From Vanrija pseudolonga (taxonomy: Eukaryota; Basidiomycota; Tremellomycetes; Trichosporonales; Trichosporonaceae): a stretch of 64,000 nucleotides of DNA. Position 1 is the first letter of the stretch. Each line of letters opens with the position of its first letter. This document shows positions 1 to 12,081 of the stretch, in pieces. The position numbers and the translations under genes are program-made. A model generated the notes under the pieces. That model was given only the letters and a program-made list of their open reading frames with translations, did no database searches and had not been told where the DNA came from. The DNA is taken from assembly GCF_020906515.1 (NCBI RefSeq), contig NC_085853.1, forward strand, positions 496,001 to 560,000. Reading direction: 5' to 3'.

Positions 1-772
1 ACCGAAGGGCCAACAGTACCAGTGCAGGTTTGCAGTGTCGGGCAACGGCGCCCCTGGCTGTTTGGCCTGGCTGGTTGCTCAGGCCCTTGTTTGGCTAGGG
101 CCTGGTGGTGGTGGTTGCTGCGAGCGGTGGCATCTCACGGGCTCTGTTTAGCATGCCGTCGTTGGGTTCGGTTGGCTCGATGCGTCCATCTAGAACTCAA
201 ATGCGTGCTGGGCATTGCAGCTGGTGCTGTTACTGCGGCATTCGAGGGTCGCCGTCGTCGTGTTCGATATGTCGGTTCGGTCACCGTCGTTGGCACGTTA
301 CGCGCTAATTAGTGGTGCTCTTTGGCCTTGGGACGTGTCGTGGGCTATTACGCCTTTTTGGGCACCGAGGCGCACTTTGCGCCAAGGGACAAGAATAGCT
401 TGGATCGCATTCAACGTGCCCACTGCCCGCGACCTCGCAGCCCAGAGGCAGCCCCCGGGCACTCCCTTGTGCTCACGCCCCCCTCTCCCACTTCACATCG
501 TCGTGCATTCAATCTCTCTTGACATTCCCTCTACACAACCTCTTCTACCACCCGTCCTCTGTCTCACGCATCACTCGTTCAATCCCACTCTCTTTCCCCC
601 CCGCCATTCAGCATCTGCCTCCCCCTCAGCCGCTAACCAGCCCCTTTCCGAAACAGACCACTACGACCCAGAGTCGCTCCCCCCTCCGCACCGTGCGTCC
701 ATCTACTCCGATCCCTTCAAGCACACGGATCGACCCCCTTCGCAAACCGCTCAGTCCGACACGGCTTCGCAA
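1..772. other. Upstream region without a supported gene
   Basis: Short open frames occur here but none has protein-like composition, a credible start or splice pattern. From about 500 the sequence becomes pyrimidine-rich, as expected for the promoter and leader of the glucanase gene that follows. The last 160 bases are open in frame with that gene and read like a polar Ser/Pro-rich protein tail, so an extra upstream coding exon is possible. Confidence 0.5.
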
Positions 773-2337
773 ATGTCTGGATACTCCAACAGAAATCCCA
801 ACCGCTCTCAATACGCAAACATGGACAGCCCTAACGGTGGTGCCATCCCATACGGCGCTGGCGCGGGAGCAGGTGGCGGTGGCTACGCGCAGTACCGCGG
901 CGAGCAGACCCCTTACACCTCTTCAGCGCACGACAACATCCCTGCCGACCAGTTGTGGGCCATGGAGGCCGGCAAGGAGCGCATTCAAAACTACAACCAC
1001 AACCCCGACGATGCTGAGCGCAAGGCAAGGACCAAGAAGCTCATGTGGTTCCTCGCCATCGTCGGCGTCCTCGCCGTGGCCGGTATTGTCGCCGGTGTCG
1101 TCGTCTCGGTCACGAGCAAGAAGCACAACGGCTCGTCCGACAGCAGCTCGAGCAACTCGAACGGCGGCGACGGTAGTGGCAACGGTACCTCTGGACCATC
1201 AGTCGTCCTCCAGGACCCCAACGACCCTTCAAACTTCCAGAAGGACAGCCGTCTCCACAACGTCTTCTGGGGCATGGCCTACGACCCCGATGTAAGTGGC
1301 GACGAATTTGGGCCCGGGCGCGCGTTGTTCTACGTCGCGGCGGCCCCGAACACCGCTTGGCAGCGCATTGACACAACACCAGGGAGCCATTCTGCCCAAC
1401 TGTGGCGCCCTCCAGGCCAACGTCACTCGTGACATTCAGATTCTGTCGCAGCTTACCACCCGTCTTCGTCTCTACGGAGCCAACTGCAACGTTACTGCTC
1501 TTGTTCTCCAGGCTATCAAGGACACCAAGGTTAACATGACCATTTACCCTGCCATTTGTGAGTGCCACAAACCAGGCACACCTGTGCTAACGGGCTTTAG
1601 ATGTCGACTCCAACACTCAGGCCTTCAACGACCAGCTCAAGGCTGTCACGAGCGCAATCAGCACCTACGGCGAGGACTACATTGAGGGTGTACGTACCAG
1701 ACCCCCTTACCACACTTGCTCATACTCGCAGCTTGCCGTCGGTAACGAGTTCATCCTCAACGAAGTCGGCTCGGTCAACACTGGCGGCGCCTACACCACT
1801 GCCATTACGTCTCTCAAGACCAAGATCAACACTGTCAACCAGACCATCACCGCCATGAACCTCAAGAAGCACATCCCCATTGGCACAGGAGACGCCGGCA
1901 GTGTCATGTCGGTTGCCCTCGCCAACGACATCGAGTTCTTCATGGCCAATGTTCACCCATGGTTCGGTGCTCTTCCTATCAACCAGGCTGCGCAGTGGAC
2001 GTACGAGTACTTCCAGGAGAACGACGTCGTCTACGCCAAGCAGGCTGTCAACCCTCCCGAAATGTACATCGCCGAGACTGGTTGGCCGACCCAGTCGATG
2101 TGGCTCAACACGACGCAGGACGGTGCCGGCTCGCCCCAGGGTGACGCCTCGGTCGCCAACCTGCAGACCTTCCTCGACACGTACGTCTGCCAGGCCAACA
2201 CCAACGGCACCAAGTACTTCTACTTTGAGCCCTTTGACCAGCCGTGGAAGACCATCTACGGTGGTGTCGAGCCATACTGGGGCCTGTTCGACTCTGAACG
2301 CAACCTCAAGCAGCCTCTGACCATCCCTACCTGCTAG
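773..2337 (+). CDS. Membrane-anchored GH17 endo-1,3-beta-glucanase
   Basis: Predicted to hydrolyse or remodel cell-wall beta-1,3-glucan at the cell surface. Exons are 773-1291, 1383-1557, 1601-1689 and 1732-2337, giving 462 residues. Residues 1-89 form a polar Gly/Tyr-rich cytosolic tail, about 90-112 a transmembrane segment (LMWFLAIVGVLAVAGIVAGV), then a Ser/Gly/Asn linker and a GH17 catalytic domain starting at NVFWGMAYDPD. The family's acid/base (AVGNEF) and nucleophile (YIAETGWPT) motifs are both present, so it looks active. This type II layout resembles the btgC-type glucanases of filamentous fungi. The start is uncertain: the frame stays open well upstream of the chosen ATG and may continue into another exon. 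Confidence 0.9.
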
Positions 2338-3589
2338 ACGGCTGGGCCTTAGCAGACTCTTTTCGATTCTCATTCTAATCACCTCCCCATCCCATGACAT
2401 GCACGTTTCATAGCCATCCGTCCGCCATATGATTCACGAGCTAGCCGCTAGCTGCCAACGGACACTTCACGTTGTGATACTACCACCACCGGCTTCCTGC
2501 CCCACCACCACACCTCCCTCCGCATGACCACATGTGACTGGACACTTCCGTAACCTGTGGCGCGAATGTATAGCTGTTTGTGAGCGTGGCGTGGGCGGGC
2601 CTGTGAGAAGTGGGATGCGGAGTGTAAGAGACTGGGGCCTAGTTGAGGATCTGGACTTGACGTAGCGCGTCAGTCGAGGAATGCCACGAACGAGCCGGAA
2701 CGCGGCAGGTTTCCAAGATTCTCCCGCACAATGGCCCGCAGACACGCGGCTCTTCCTCGCATCAACTGTGGAATATGTGTGCGGCATCGACCACAGCCGT
2801 TAATGGACCGGCGTGCCGGCGCAGTACGCCGGTGCATTCTCCCCTCCACCCCGCCGTGGCCCCGACCGCCGAGCGTGGTGGCGAGCAAGCCGACATGGCC
2901 AAGAAATCAGCTGAGAATGCGGGGTCGGCCTCGGGGGCGAGTATCATCCGCAATACACGCCGGCCTCGGCAGCCCTGCTAAACCCCGCCAAATCTCAAAA
3001 TGAAAAAGTGCGGTTGGCGACCTAGACGTGGTAAATGTCCGGTCGTCTTTGCCACCCCGGCCTCGACTGTGTCATGTCTTCTGATGCAAAGAAGCGTCGG
3101 CAGACAGGCTTACATGCAGGGCAGAGCTGCGTGTGCGGGGCATCTCGAGGACACGGGGACCGAGAATGTGGACGCGCGCGCGCGCGCTGACGTCGGGCCG
3201 CAAACCGAGACCGCACCTCGGAGGCGGTCCGGGGTGGCAACAGCAGCAACCGCAACGAGCCAAGCCATGTAATTTGTCGATGACCGGCGTTTCCTGTTCT
3301 TGGCCTCGTGTTGCGCAGGTCTGCAAATGTGCGCGGCTGACCGGCATCCCACGGCTTGGACCCCTTCTTCCTGCGGGACTCGCGGTGACGGCGTTCGCGC
3401 TGCGGTGCGGCGCGCCCGGAAAATCGTCGCCTTGTGGTGCGCTTTTCATTCCGCTCCAATACCCCGCAGGGAAACCGGCCCGGCGATGACGCCAGCAGCT
3501 ACGGCCTTGGCCGACCCGCTGGATATAATAACACGGCTGCTGGTGGGGCAGAGAGACTTTGCACCCACACACCCCCAAGCACAAGCACC
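2338..3589. other. Intergenic region between glucanase and dioxygenase genes
   Basis: About 1.25 kb with no frame that looks coding. The first part is 3' flank of the glucanase and the last few hundred bases are the promoter of the next gene. There is a CG alternating stretch near 3175-3186. I see no RNA gene or repeat. Confidence 0.5.
3524..3530 (+). promoter_or_regulatory. TATA box of the dioxygenase gene
   Basis: TATAATA lies 60 bases before the ATG at 3590 in an otherwise GC-rich context, a typical spacing for a short-leader fungal promoter. Confidence 0.55.
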
Positions 3590-4654
3590 ATGTCACCCGT
3601 CCCCGTTACTGAGACTGCTACCACTGTGCAGCCGACGCTCAAGCTGCGCGGCGACGCTAGCCAGACGACGTCGGCGTACCCCGAGCTCGACGTCAAGGGC
3701 GTAAGTGGTGGTGGCGCGGTCGCATGTGGTAGCTAGCCAGCTGACACCTCTCCACAGTACACCGTCGTCCGTGGCGCCATCCCACCCGAGCGCGCGGCAG
3801 AGTACGTCGACCAGATGTACCAGTGGCTCGAGTCGTTTGGGCGCGGATTCAAGCGCGACGACAGGAGCACATGGCACGTCAACACGGTGCCCAAGTTTGA
3901 CAAGGGCGGCCTGTTCCACCGCTACGGCGTCGGCCATGAGCAGTTTGCGTGGGACATTCGCAGCGAGCCCGGAGTTATCGACGTGTTCGCCAAGCTCTGG
4001 GGCACCGACGAGCTCACCGTGTCGTATGACAGCGTCAACATCTCGCTCCCGCTCGAGAAGGAGCTCACCGAGCAGCAGGCGTCGCGCTGGCCCCACACCG
4101 ACCAGAGCCCGACGCGCAGGTTCAAGAACTGCGTGCAGGGCATTGTCAACCTGTACCCCAACGGCCCGCTCGACGGCGGCCTCATGGTACTCGAGGGCTC
4201 GATGCCGCTGTTTGAGGAGTACTTTGCCACGCACGAGCACCTCGCGCCCGCCGAGGGCTGGTCGCCCGCCGACTGGTGGCTCCACACCGAGGAGCAGCTC
4301 CAGTGGTTCTACGACCGCGGCTGCAAGTGGGTCAAGGTCGAGGCCGGCCCCGGCGACGTCATCCTCTGGGACTCGCGCACCATCCACTACGGCGTGCACG
4401 CGCAGGGTACCGAGCCCCGCATCGCCACGTACGTGTGCTACAAGCCCGCCCGCGACCTCAGCCCCGAGCGCCTCGCCCTCAAGCAGGAGTGCTTCGACAA
4501 CTTCTGGAGCACCACGCACGACCCCATCAACTTTAGGGTCACCAACGCCGACATGAAGGGCTGGAAGCTCGAGGACTGGGAGTACCTCGGCCCCCGCCAG
4601 CCCCCCGTGCTCACCGAGCGCGCCAAGAAGCTCGCCGGACTGGTTCCTTACTAG
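3590..4654 (+). CDS. Phytanoyl-CoA dioxygenase (PhyH) family protein
   Basis: A non-haem Fe(II)/2-oxoglutarate oxygenase of the PhyH superfamily, 335 residues, with one intron (3701-3757) and exons 3590-3700 and 3758-4654. The start ATG follows CACC and sits 60 bases after a TATA box. WPHTDQSP supplies the HxD iron ligands. The distal His is probably in TIHYGVHAQG, and the Arg in PRIATYVC probably binds 2-oxoglutarate, as is usual in the family. Weight of Trp and Tyr residues is high (DWWLHTEEQLQWFYD). No targeting signal is obvious, so a cytosolic enzyme is likely. The substrate cannot be told from sequence; fungal relatives act on many small molecules and this gene has no biosynthetic neighbours. 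Confidence 0.88.
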
Positions 4655-5400
4655 GCGGCGCGGGCGTTCTGGGCGGTTGCGACGGCGAGGCCGAGAGGCA
4701 ACGCGGCGCCAAGCCGACGCCGAGGGGGGACCGAGCGGAAGCGAGAGTGCGCCGAAGAGGAGGGGATGAGCGTTGATTGCAGGTACACGCAGTGCTTGCC
4801 TGGCGTGCTTGCTGCACGCATGCACGCCGCGCTCGAGGTCATTATAGTAAGCAGCATGAGTTTGTTAGAGAGTTGTGGTCGGCTGTGACTGCGGATTGAA
4901 TCATGTACAAAGTGGAAGCGTTGAAAGTCATTTTGCTGTTGCTGCGAGTTGCACCCCTGTTCTATTCTTGACGCACTGATCGTCTTTGGAACGGCACGCC
5001 TCGTCGTGACGCCTCGTCCGTCGCGCGCACAGCATTCTCTTCCATCCCTCTGCAGGCGATACACTCTCGTCATTGTCTTACTTTTCTGCTTTCTCTTTAT
5101 AACGAACTACAACAACAACAAATCTCACCGACACGCGCCCCACGACGACAGACAGTCTCAATTGCCACCCAGCCCCAGTGGCCACTGCACCCACCCCCAT
5201 CGATCCCGAACGCGCTCCCCTCCACCGCCCCGCATCACACCCGCCCACCCGCGTTTCGACCCTTACGCCGCACCGCGTTTCACCTGTGCCAAGGAGACAG
5301 CCAGCGACCAGGTCGAAGCCATCACGCACGTTACCGTTTCTTTTTCTTTCTCTCCTTTCACTAGTTCACTCCATCGTCTCGCAACACTCTCACGCGCAAG
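4655..5400. other. Intergenic region with pyrimidine-rich leader
   Basis: No gene seen. From about 5040 the plus strand is C/T/A-rich with many CCA, CAC and TTTC tracts, as in promoters and leaders of strongly transcribed genes in this genome. It belongs to the Tvp38-like gene at 5401. Confidence 0.5.
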
Positions 5401-7460
5401 ATGGATAACAGACCACCCATCTCGCACCCGTACCCCGTCTCGGCGGCGCAGTCTGGCGCGCCGCCGCGCCCAACGCACTCGCCTTCCGTCGGATATGATG
5501 ACGACCAGCTGGGCGGCGAGCACCGCGGCGCGCGCAACGACTATGGCAACCCCAACTTTGTCCCCACGCCGCCGAGCCCCGAGGCCGGCGCCAACAAGCT
5601 CTCACCCCTCGCCGGAACCGAAGGATACCCCGACTGGTGGACCATGGAGGACGAGGAGGCCGAGCGCCAGTACCTCCAGCAGGGCATGTTCAACTGGAAG
5701 GAACTGCGGTCGTGGCGCTTCTGGTTCAGGAAGGAGTGGTGGTGTGAGTTGAGCAGCGCGGCTCGGCGTGTCGCGCGCGTCGACATCGACCGAGACCGGC
5801 GCCCGATGGGTTTGCAATGCCTGTGCTGACTGCCGGCGCAGACTGGTACCTCGCGTTCATCGTGATCTCCGTCCTTGTCATCCTCATGGTGCTCTACCAT
5901 GACCAGGTGAGTCGCGTCCGTGTGGCTGCCGCTAACGCCAGATTGTCCACTGGCTCATGCCTGCTGCCAACTGGATGAAGAAGTGAGTCGTGTCGCTGTA
6001 TCCCATGGTCGCTAGCTAACGCGCACAGCCTGCCCGGTGGCTGGGCTATCCCGATCGGTACGCCGCGCACGGCCCACAAAAGCACACGTTTGCTAACCTC
6101 GCACAGCTGTCCTGTTTATTATTTCCTTCCCGCCGCTGTTTGGCCATGAGGTGGGTCGATATCGACGCGCGGCGCTGACGGACAGATTGTCGCGGTCCTC
6201 TGTGGTGTCGTCTGGGGCCTTTGGATCGGCTTTGGCATCGTCTGTGCGGGCACCTTCATCGGCGAGGTGGGTGCTGTCGTTTCCATCACGAACTCACACC
6301 CCAGATTGGCAACTACTACGCGTTCAAGTACTGCTGCCGCGCGCGTGCCGAGAAGATCGAGAAGGGCAACATGAACTATGCGTGCTTGTCCTACGTCATG
6401 CGCGAGGGCTCCATCTGGCTCGTTATCGCCGCGCGTCTCTCCGCCATCCCAGGCCACTTCACCACGGCCGTCTTCGCGACGTGCGGCATGAACATCTGGG
6501 TTTTCTGTCTCGCCGCCTTTGTCACCCTCCCCAAGCAGCTCATCACGGTCTACCTCGGTGTCATCTTTGCCCAGAACCAGAAGAAGGGTACCAAGGAGAG
6601 GATCATCTCGTACACCGTGCTGTGTATCGGTTTCCGTGAGTCTCAGCATCGCTGGCACGCACCCACACCCTCTGACACTTGGGCACAGTCCTCACCATCG
6701 GCTCCGCCTGGTGGATCTACCACAAGATGCACCAGGTCCGTGTCATTGTCTGGCGCCAGCGCCGCGTGGCGAACAACACCAAGGGCATCGCCATGAACTC
6801 GCTCGGCCGCGATACCGAGGCCCAGGACGATGAGGACATCCGCCCCATCCTCCGCAGGCTCAGCCAGCGCCAGCACGGCCACCCCGAGACGCGCCTGTAC
6901 GACGAGGGAGCGTACGACTCGCGCCAGAGCTACGTGAACCCCTATGACATTCAGTACGTTGCCGTGCGCACCGGGACTTAGGGGAGGAGTGGAGAAGCCG
7001 TTCTATAGTCACTTGACGAAACATATCATGTGGCAGACGGCTTGGCCAGGGACCGACGACAGCAGCAGAGGACGCGCCTATTCCCGTTGGCATTGCTGAC
7101 ACCATACCCAGTTACAAACGCAACGACGACATGTCAGTGTACCATGTCGACGCCATGAGCGAGCGCGTCCACATGGAGCAGGACATTGGCAACAGGATTC
7201 ACGAATCGCTCGAGAACCATCGCCCCCCTGCCCCGCCTACATCCTACTCGACACGCAAGCAGGTGCCCAGTGCGTTCCCGGAAGCACGCCCGCACCAAGG
7301 AAGCAGTCTCAGACGCGACGTCTCGTCGGCGAGCGCGTACGGCGGCACCGAGCCGACGGTTGTGCCGAGCTCGTTCCCCGTACCTGCACCTGCGCCGTAC
7401 AACCCCGAACAAGTAGCTGCGTACAAAGAGTATACGCAGCAGCACGAGCAACGGCCGTGA
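5401..7460 (+). CDS. Tvp38/TMEM64-family (VTT domain) Golgi membrane protein
   Basis: Nine exons: 5401-5743, 5842-5906, 5942-5982, 6029-6057, 6107-6150, 6186-6266, 6305-6635, 6689-6953 and 7112-7460, giving 515 residues. A polar N-terminal tail of about 110 residues is followed by several transmembrane segments and the VTT (SNARE-associated) domain, with the family's FPPLFGHE, GTFIGEIGNYY and RLSAIPGHFTTAVFATCG stretches. Yeast Tvp38 sits in the late Golgi, and the wider family includes lipid scramblases. The C-terminal third is cytosolic and polar. The last intron (6954-7111, 158 nt) is unusually long for this gene. If it is retained, the protein ends at 6981 after AVRTGT and loses 114 residues. 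Splicing restores the frame exactly, so I extend the gene to 7460. Confidence 0.85.
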
Positions 7461-7593
7461 CGAGGCGTGTGATGTGATGTCCACGAACGCGATGACGGCG
7501 ACGATATGATAGATAAGCGTATGACTAGGATACAACATGTACACTACGATATGTATGCGTGATGGTACGGCATCTAGTTGGGTGACGCGTGGT

Positions 7594-9636
7594 CTAGTGC
7601 GCCGCCGTGTCGAGGTACTTGAAGCGCTTCCACACGCCGGCGCTGGCGAGGGCAGTGAATGCGGCCTGGGTGTGAGTTGCCTCCGGCCTGCGACCAACTC
7701 ACAGTGAGGAAGAACGGCCACACAAGGGCCGGGTCCCGCATGACAGGCACAAAGATGAGGACAATACCGGCAGAGATGGCCTGGGTGAAGAGGAAGAGCG
7801 AGGTGACGATGGACTTGAGGCCAGCTGATGGGTTAGATGGAACTTGCGCTTAACCCACCAGGTGACATGGTGTACGCGAGCTCGAGCGCGCTGACAACGG
7901 CGATCGACTCGCTCAGACCTGCGAGGAGCGGGGCAGGGACAACGAGCCATGCGCTCAGAGGCGACACCTCTTCACAACTCGTCGCAGAGTACCCGCACGG
8001 CGAGGTGTGGTACACCGCCCACTGGATGAGTGCGCACCACAGCATGCCGGCCGCCGCGAGAATGAAGCCTACGACGACGCGTCGGACGGGTCCGTGAGCG
8101 ATGCGCCGCGCCTCGAGGGCGGGATAGACAAACTTGTTGAGCAGGGGGATGGAGACGACGATGGCGAAGGGGTTCCTGCGGATTAGCGGGTGCTTCGCGA
8201 GTTGGGGGCACCTACGCTTTCTCGAGCACGTCGTTGGGGATTCCCTGGGATGTTAGTTGCCTCGCGAACCGCACAACAACTCACATGCGTCGTCATCGAG
8301 CCCGCCAGACTCGTCATGAGCGAGTTGAGCCCGCCGTCCGCGATGTTGTAGATCGCGAAGAAGGCGAAGAGCTTGCACGCCTCGAGTGCCTGTGCCGCCT
8401 CGGCTTCGTCCCTGCTGCCGTGCTCGCGCTCGCCCCTCTCGTCGCCAGGCTTGGCAGCGACGGCGCGCCGCGCAAGGTGGTATGCGTCGACCAAGGGGGA
8501 TGACGAGGGCGGCGGCGCAGGAGCGAGGTGAGGGTACACTGCATACAGGATCGGCGGCATGAGGAGGAATATTGCCTGCAGGTGAGCTCAGCAAGTCGTA
8601 TTGGAACTCACGCCGGGGATGAGGTAGGCGAGCCAGAAGCCCACGTACTGGGTGTCAGTGATTGACTCGTGCCCTACCTACCTTCTCGGCAAAGGTAGAC
8701 GCGATGGCGGCAAACGCGCCGAGGTTGATCGAGTGGTAGTATGATGACATGATGCGCTGAATCGTTGCTGTTGTCAGCTCCGTTCCCCATGGCGCAGCTC
8801 ACCCTCGCGGTCGACGATGACCTTGTCGCCCGAGGCCAGCGTCGCGAGGTAGTCACCCTCCGGGGTGTACTGCTCTGCCATGAGCGGCGCAATGTTGGCC
8901 TTGATCAGACCTGGCGGGTAAGCTTTTACACGGATTTTACACCCACCAGTGGACCCGCCGAGGAGGAGGAGCGAGACGAGGAAGGGGAAGAAGGCCATGT
9001 TGGCCTGCAGCACGGATGGGAGCGCGGCTGGGGTCAGCGGCGCCAGAGCTACAACCCACCATACACGAGCACGACGTGCGCGATTCCTGCGATGGCGGTA
9101 CCAATGACGATAGTCTTGAACTTGCCCCATCGCATGTCGGCGAGCGCGCCGCCAAGCTGGGAGCGAGTGAGCTGACTCCCACCGTGTGTACAGCTCAGCC
9201 CAACTCACCAACGGCGTCGTAAACGCCAGCAACGTGAACAGCCCCGTGAGCGCAGTCGACACCTGCAGCCCCCGTCCCAGCGCGCCAGGCGTCGCCTCGC
9301 TCCCCTCGGCCGGCGCGCCCGCGCCGTTCCCACCAGGCGGCAGCGGCCGCTGGATGAAGTTGGTGAAGACGCCCCCTACGCCATAGTACGACGCGCGCTC
9401 GGCGAACTCTACGAGCGCGATGGCGTAGGACGCGGGAGGGATGGGGGCCGGGACGTGGGGGAGCGTCGCTAGGTGGTGGGCTGTGGGCTGGGCGTGGTCT
9501 GGTCGTCAGATGGGGGAAGGGTGAGAGCGACGAGCGACGTACCCCGCTGATCGTGGTCTGCGCCGCTGGCTGGCAGCAGCTCGTAGCCTCCCGGCAAGTC
9601 GTCCTTCCGCAGCCAGTTTCGTATTCTTGACAGCAT
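7594..9636 (-). CDS. POT/PTR2-family proton-coupled peptide transporter
   Basis: About 532 residues in 12 exons, with 11 short introns. The first is 9542-9469. POT-family signatures are visible in order: VEFAERASYYGV (ExxERFxYYG motif) in the first transmembrane helix, LGGALADMRWGKFKTI in the loop after TM2, and MSSYYHSINLGAF (PTR2 signature). An acidic cytosolic loop (AKPGDERGEREHGSRDE) separates the two six-helix halves. It should import di- and tripeptides with protons across the plasma membrane. The ATG at 9636 is chosen because the sequence before it is pyrimidine-rich leader; an in-frame ATG also exists at 9732. The gene converges with the Tvp38-like gene, leaving only 133 bases between stops. 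Confidence 0.9.
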
Positions 9637-10705
9637 TGTCGGTTGGTGAGTCGATGGAATGGAGGAAGGATGGAGGAGGGAGGGAAGGAAGGAGATTAAG
9701 GTGTGGTAGCGTTGCCCCGACGTGACGACCATTGCGTGGACCGCGATTGCGGGGCCCCGAGTGGAGGTTGTGCGCCGCGTCGTGTGTCAACATCTCCGCC
9801 CCGCTCCAGTGTGCAAGAGATCGCCGCCGCCGCTACGCAGCTCTACCCACACCCGTCGCCGACGCTCTCTATCCTACCGGCTTGGAATCTGGAAGCAAAA
9901 CACCTGCAGTGGCCCCGGGCACGGCGGGGCCGGGGAGCATTGAGGTCCGCCGGTTGACCAGGCTCCCTTCCTCTCCCCTTCCCTCCTTGTGCACACTGTC
10001 CAGGCTCAAGGAGAAGCCATGACCTATGCATGAGTGCAGTGTCGCCATATCTGCAATATTTTGGCCCAAGTGCTGGTCACTGTGGTGGTGAGACGGTGTG
10101 TGCTGCGGGGCCCAACGCGGAGGCCTCGACGGCGGTTACGGCGTGTGCGTCACCTTCAGTCTGGAAACGCGCCTGCGGGGTACAGGACGAGCGCCAGAGA
10201 GGGGGCAGGTCGAGGCTGGCTGGGTGTTGCAGAACATATGTAAAGTGGTGTTGCGGCTACGCGCTGTCTGTCGAACACGTGCTTGCATGCTTGCGAGTAA
10301 GAACATGCACGTCGCTCGCCGCGCTCGCCTCGGTACACATCTCTCTCTGCCAAGTCGGGCCAAGTCTCGCGCCAGGGTGCATAAGTTGAGCCATATCATC
10401 GCACGTGGCGATTTGCCTCCGTTATCGGAACGGGTCGGATCTCGGCCAGGCACGAGAGTGGCGGAAACCACCGAACTCCACCTCCTCAAATCCAACCACC
10501 CTCATTCGCGATAACAACCTTGCACGTGTCTGAGCATGCACAGCGAGCACAACTCATGCAGACCTCTAAGCTATGGCATGCATCATCCCAAGCTATCGTC
10601 TCCCACACACAGGAGTAGGGCGTAAATCTATCAAATCGAATTAGCCGATATTTACCCGGCAAATCGACTCCGCCGCTCGACACCGCCGATGGCCTCGACC
10701 AACGT
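9637..10705. other. Intergenic region upstream of the peptide transporter
   Basis: Holds the promoter of the minus-strand peptide transporter and the 3' flank of the minus-strand phosphate carrier. No coding frame or RNA gene could be supported. Confidence 0.5.
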
Positions 10706-12081
10706 TTACTTGGCGATCTCGACGCCGCCGGTAGCGTTGAGCACACGCTTGATGTCACCGTAGATAACTGCGCGCATGTTAGGGTTGAAATCAAGACGGT
10801 AGAGGGTTTGGTTGAAGGTTGAAGGTTGGTTGAAGGTAGAGGGGGGGTGGTGGGCGGAGACTTACGGAACTGGCCGGCGGTGAGGGTGCCAATCATGACG
10901 AGACGGGCGGTCATGCCGGTGAAGAGACCCTTAACACCGAGCTGCTTAGCCATGGAGACGAGGCGCGAGGTAACCGACTGGCCGGGGAGACCCTTGGTCT
11001 TGTTGATCTTGGAGAGGAGAGTGTCGGCGGGCTGCGAGATGACGGCGGCGGCCATACCAGCGATCAGACCGGCGGAGAGGTTGAGGCCGGTGGTCTGGCC
11101 AGTGGTGAGCTCAGCCTTGGTCTTGCCGGCAGCCTCGAGGATCTTCTCGACGGCGATCTCGTAGACGGCGAACTTGGCCATGGTGTAAGGAACCTGCTTG
11201 AAGAGGATGGGACCGAAACCAGCGTAGAAGGCACCGACACCCTCCTCACGGAGGATACGGAGGAACCCAGAGGTAAGGCCCGAAGCGAACGAGGGCTGCG
11301 AGACGAGACGGATACGGGTGGCCTCAAGGGGGCAGAGGACAATGTCGGCGAAGAACTCGGCGATACCAGAGGCACCGAGGTAGATGGCCTGACGGTTGGC
11401 GGTGGCGGCCTCAACACCAAGGGTGTCGATGGCGGTCTTCTTCCAGAACTCGTAACCACCGAACTTGAAGGCACCCTGGAGAGCGTAGCCGACAACGGTG
11501 GGGCCGAGACCGGTAAGGAGAGCACCGGCACCCTCCTTGGAGATGATCTGGCGGAAAGCGTTGATCATGCCCTGGTCACGTCAGCACGTGTGCTAAATGC
11601 CATTTGAAGAGTGGGCGTGCGGGATGAGCACGAGCAATGCTTGACGAGGGCACAGCCAAGTGCGCATCAATGTGCGTGGTAACACACAGATGCGCACGTA
11701 GCCTGGGCATCGCACACTCGTGCTCGTTGCTTCGCATCACACATCTCCATCGGGGACCCGATTGGCTGTTAGGCCGCCGGGCCGCCGGCTAGTGCCAGCG
11801 CACTCACCTTGTTGTAGACCTCGGGCTCGAGCTGGATACGGGTCTTGACGACATCGACGGGGGTGAGGGCACCGTGGGTGACGGCACAGCCGAGGGCACC
11901 GGCAAGGGCGAAGCTGCGAGGTTGGTTAGCTACTGCAGCTTGTGTCGTTGCGCTGGCAGCAGCAACGGCTGTTTACTCACCGGGCGTAGAGGTCAGCGCC
12001 GGTGGGGGCGGCCTTGGCCTCGGCAGCCGCGGGGGCGAAGAACGACTTGTTGGGGTTGAAGAGGGGGTTGTGGCGGTACAT
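10706..12081 (-). CDS. MIR1: Mitochondrial phosphate carrier (SLC25 family)
   Basis: Imports phosphate with protons into the mitochondrial matrix for ATP synthesis. Exons on the minus strand are 12081-11981, 11913-11808, 11571-10866 and 10767-10706, giving 324 residues, the usual carrier length. The three mitochondrial-carrier repeats show their PxD/ExxK/R signatures: [18 protein letters not shown] and QPADTLLSK. The short N-terminus ([15 protein letters not shown]) and the GGYEFWKK and TMAKFAVYE segments are typical of the Mir1/PiC subgroup. Intron 2 (11807-11572, 236 nt) is several times longer than its neighbours. The animal phosphate carrier gene uses alternative exons early in the transcript, but I see no second exon here. 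Confidence 0.93.

Noticed and set aside
22-312. Open frames at the left edge as the end of a gene
   Set aside because: Cys/Trp/Arg-rich with no splice pattern or homology I recognise, so left as unassigned.
1110-2400. Long minus-strand frames opposite the GH17 glucanase
   Set aside because: These are shadows of the plus-strand coding sequence; GC-rich genes leave the opposite frame open.
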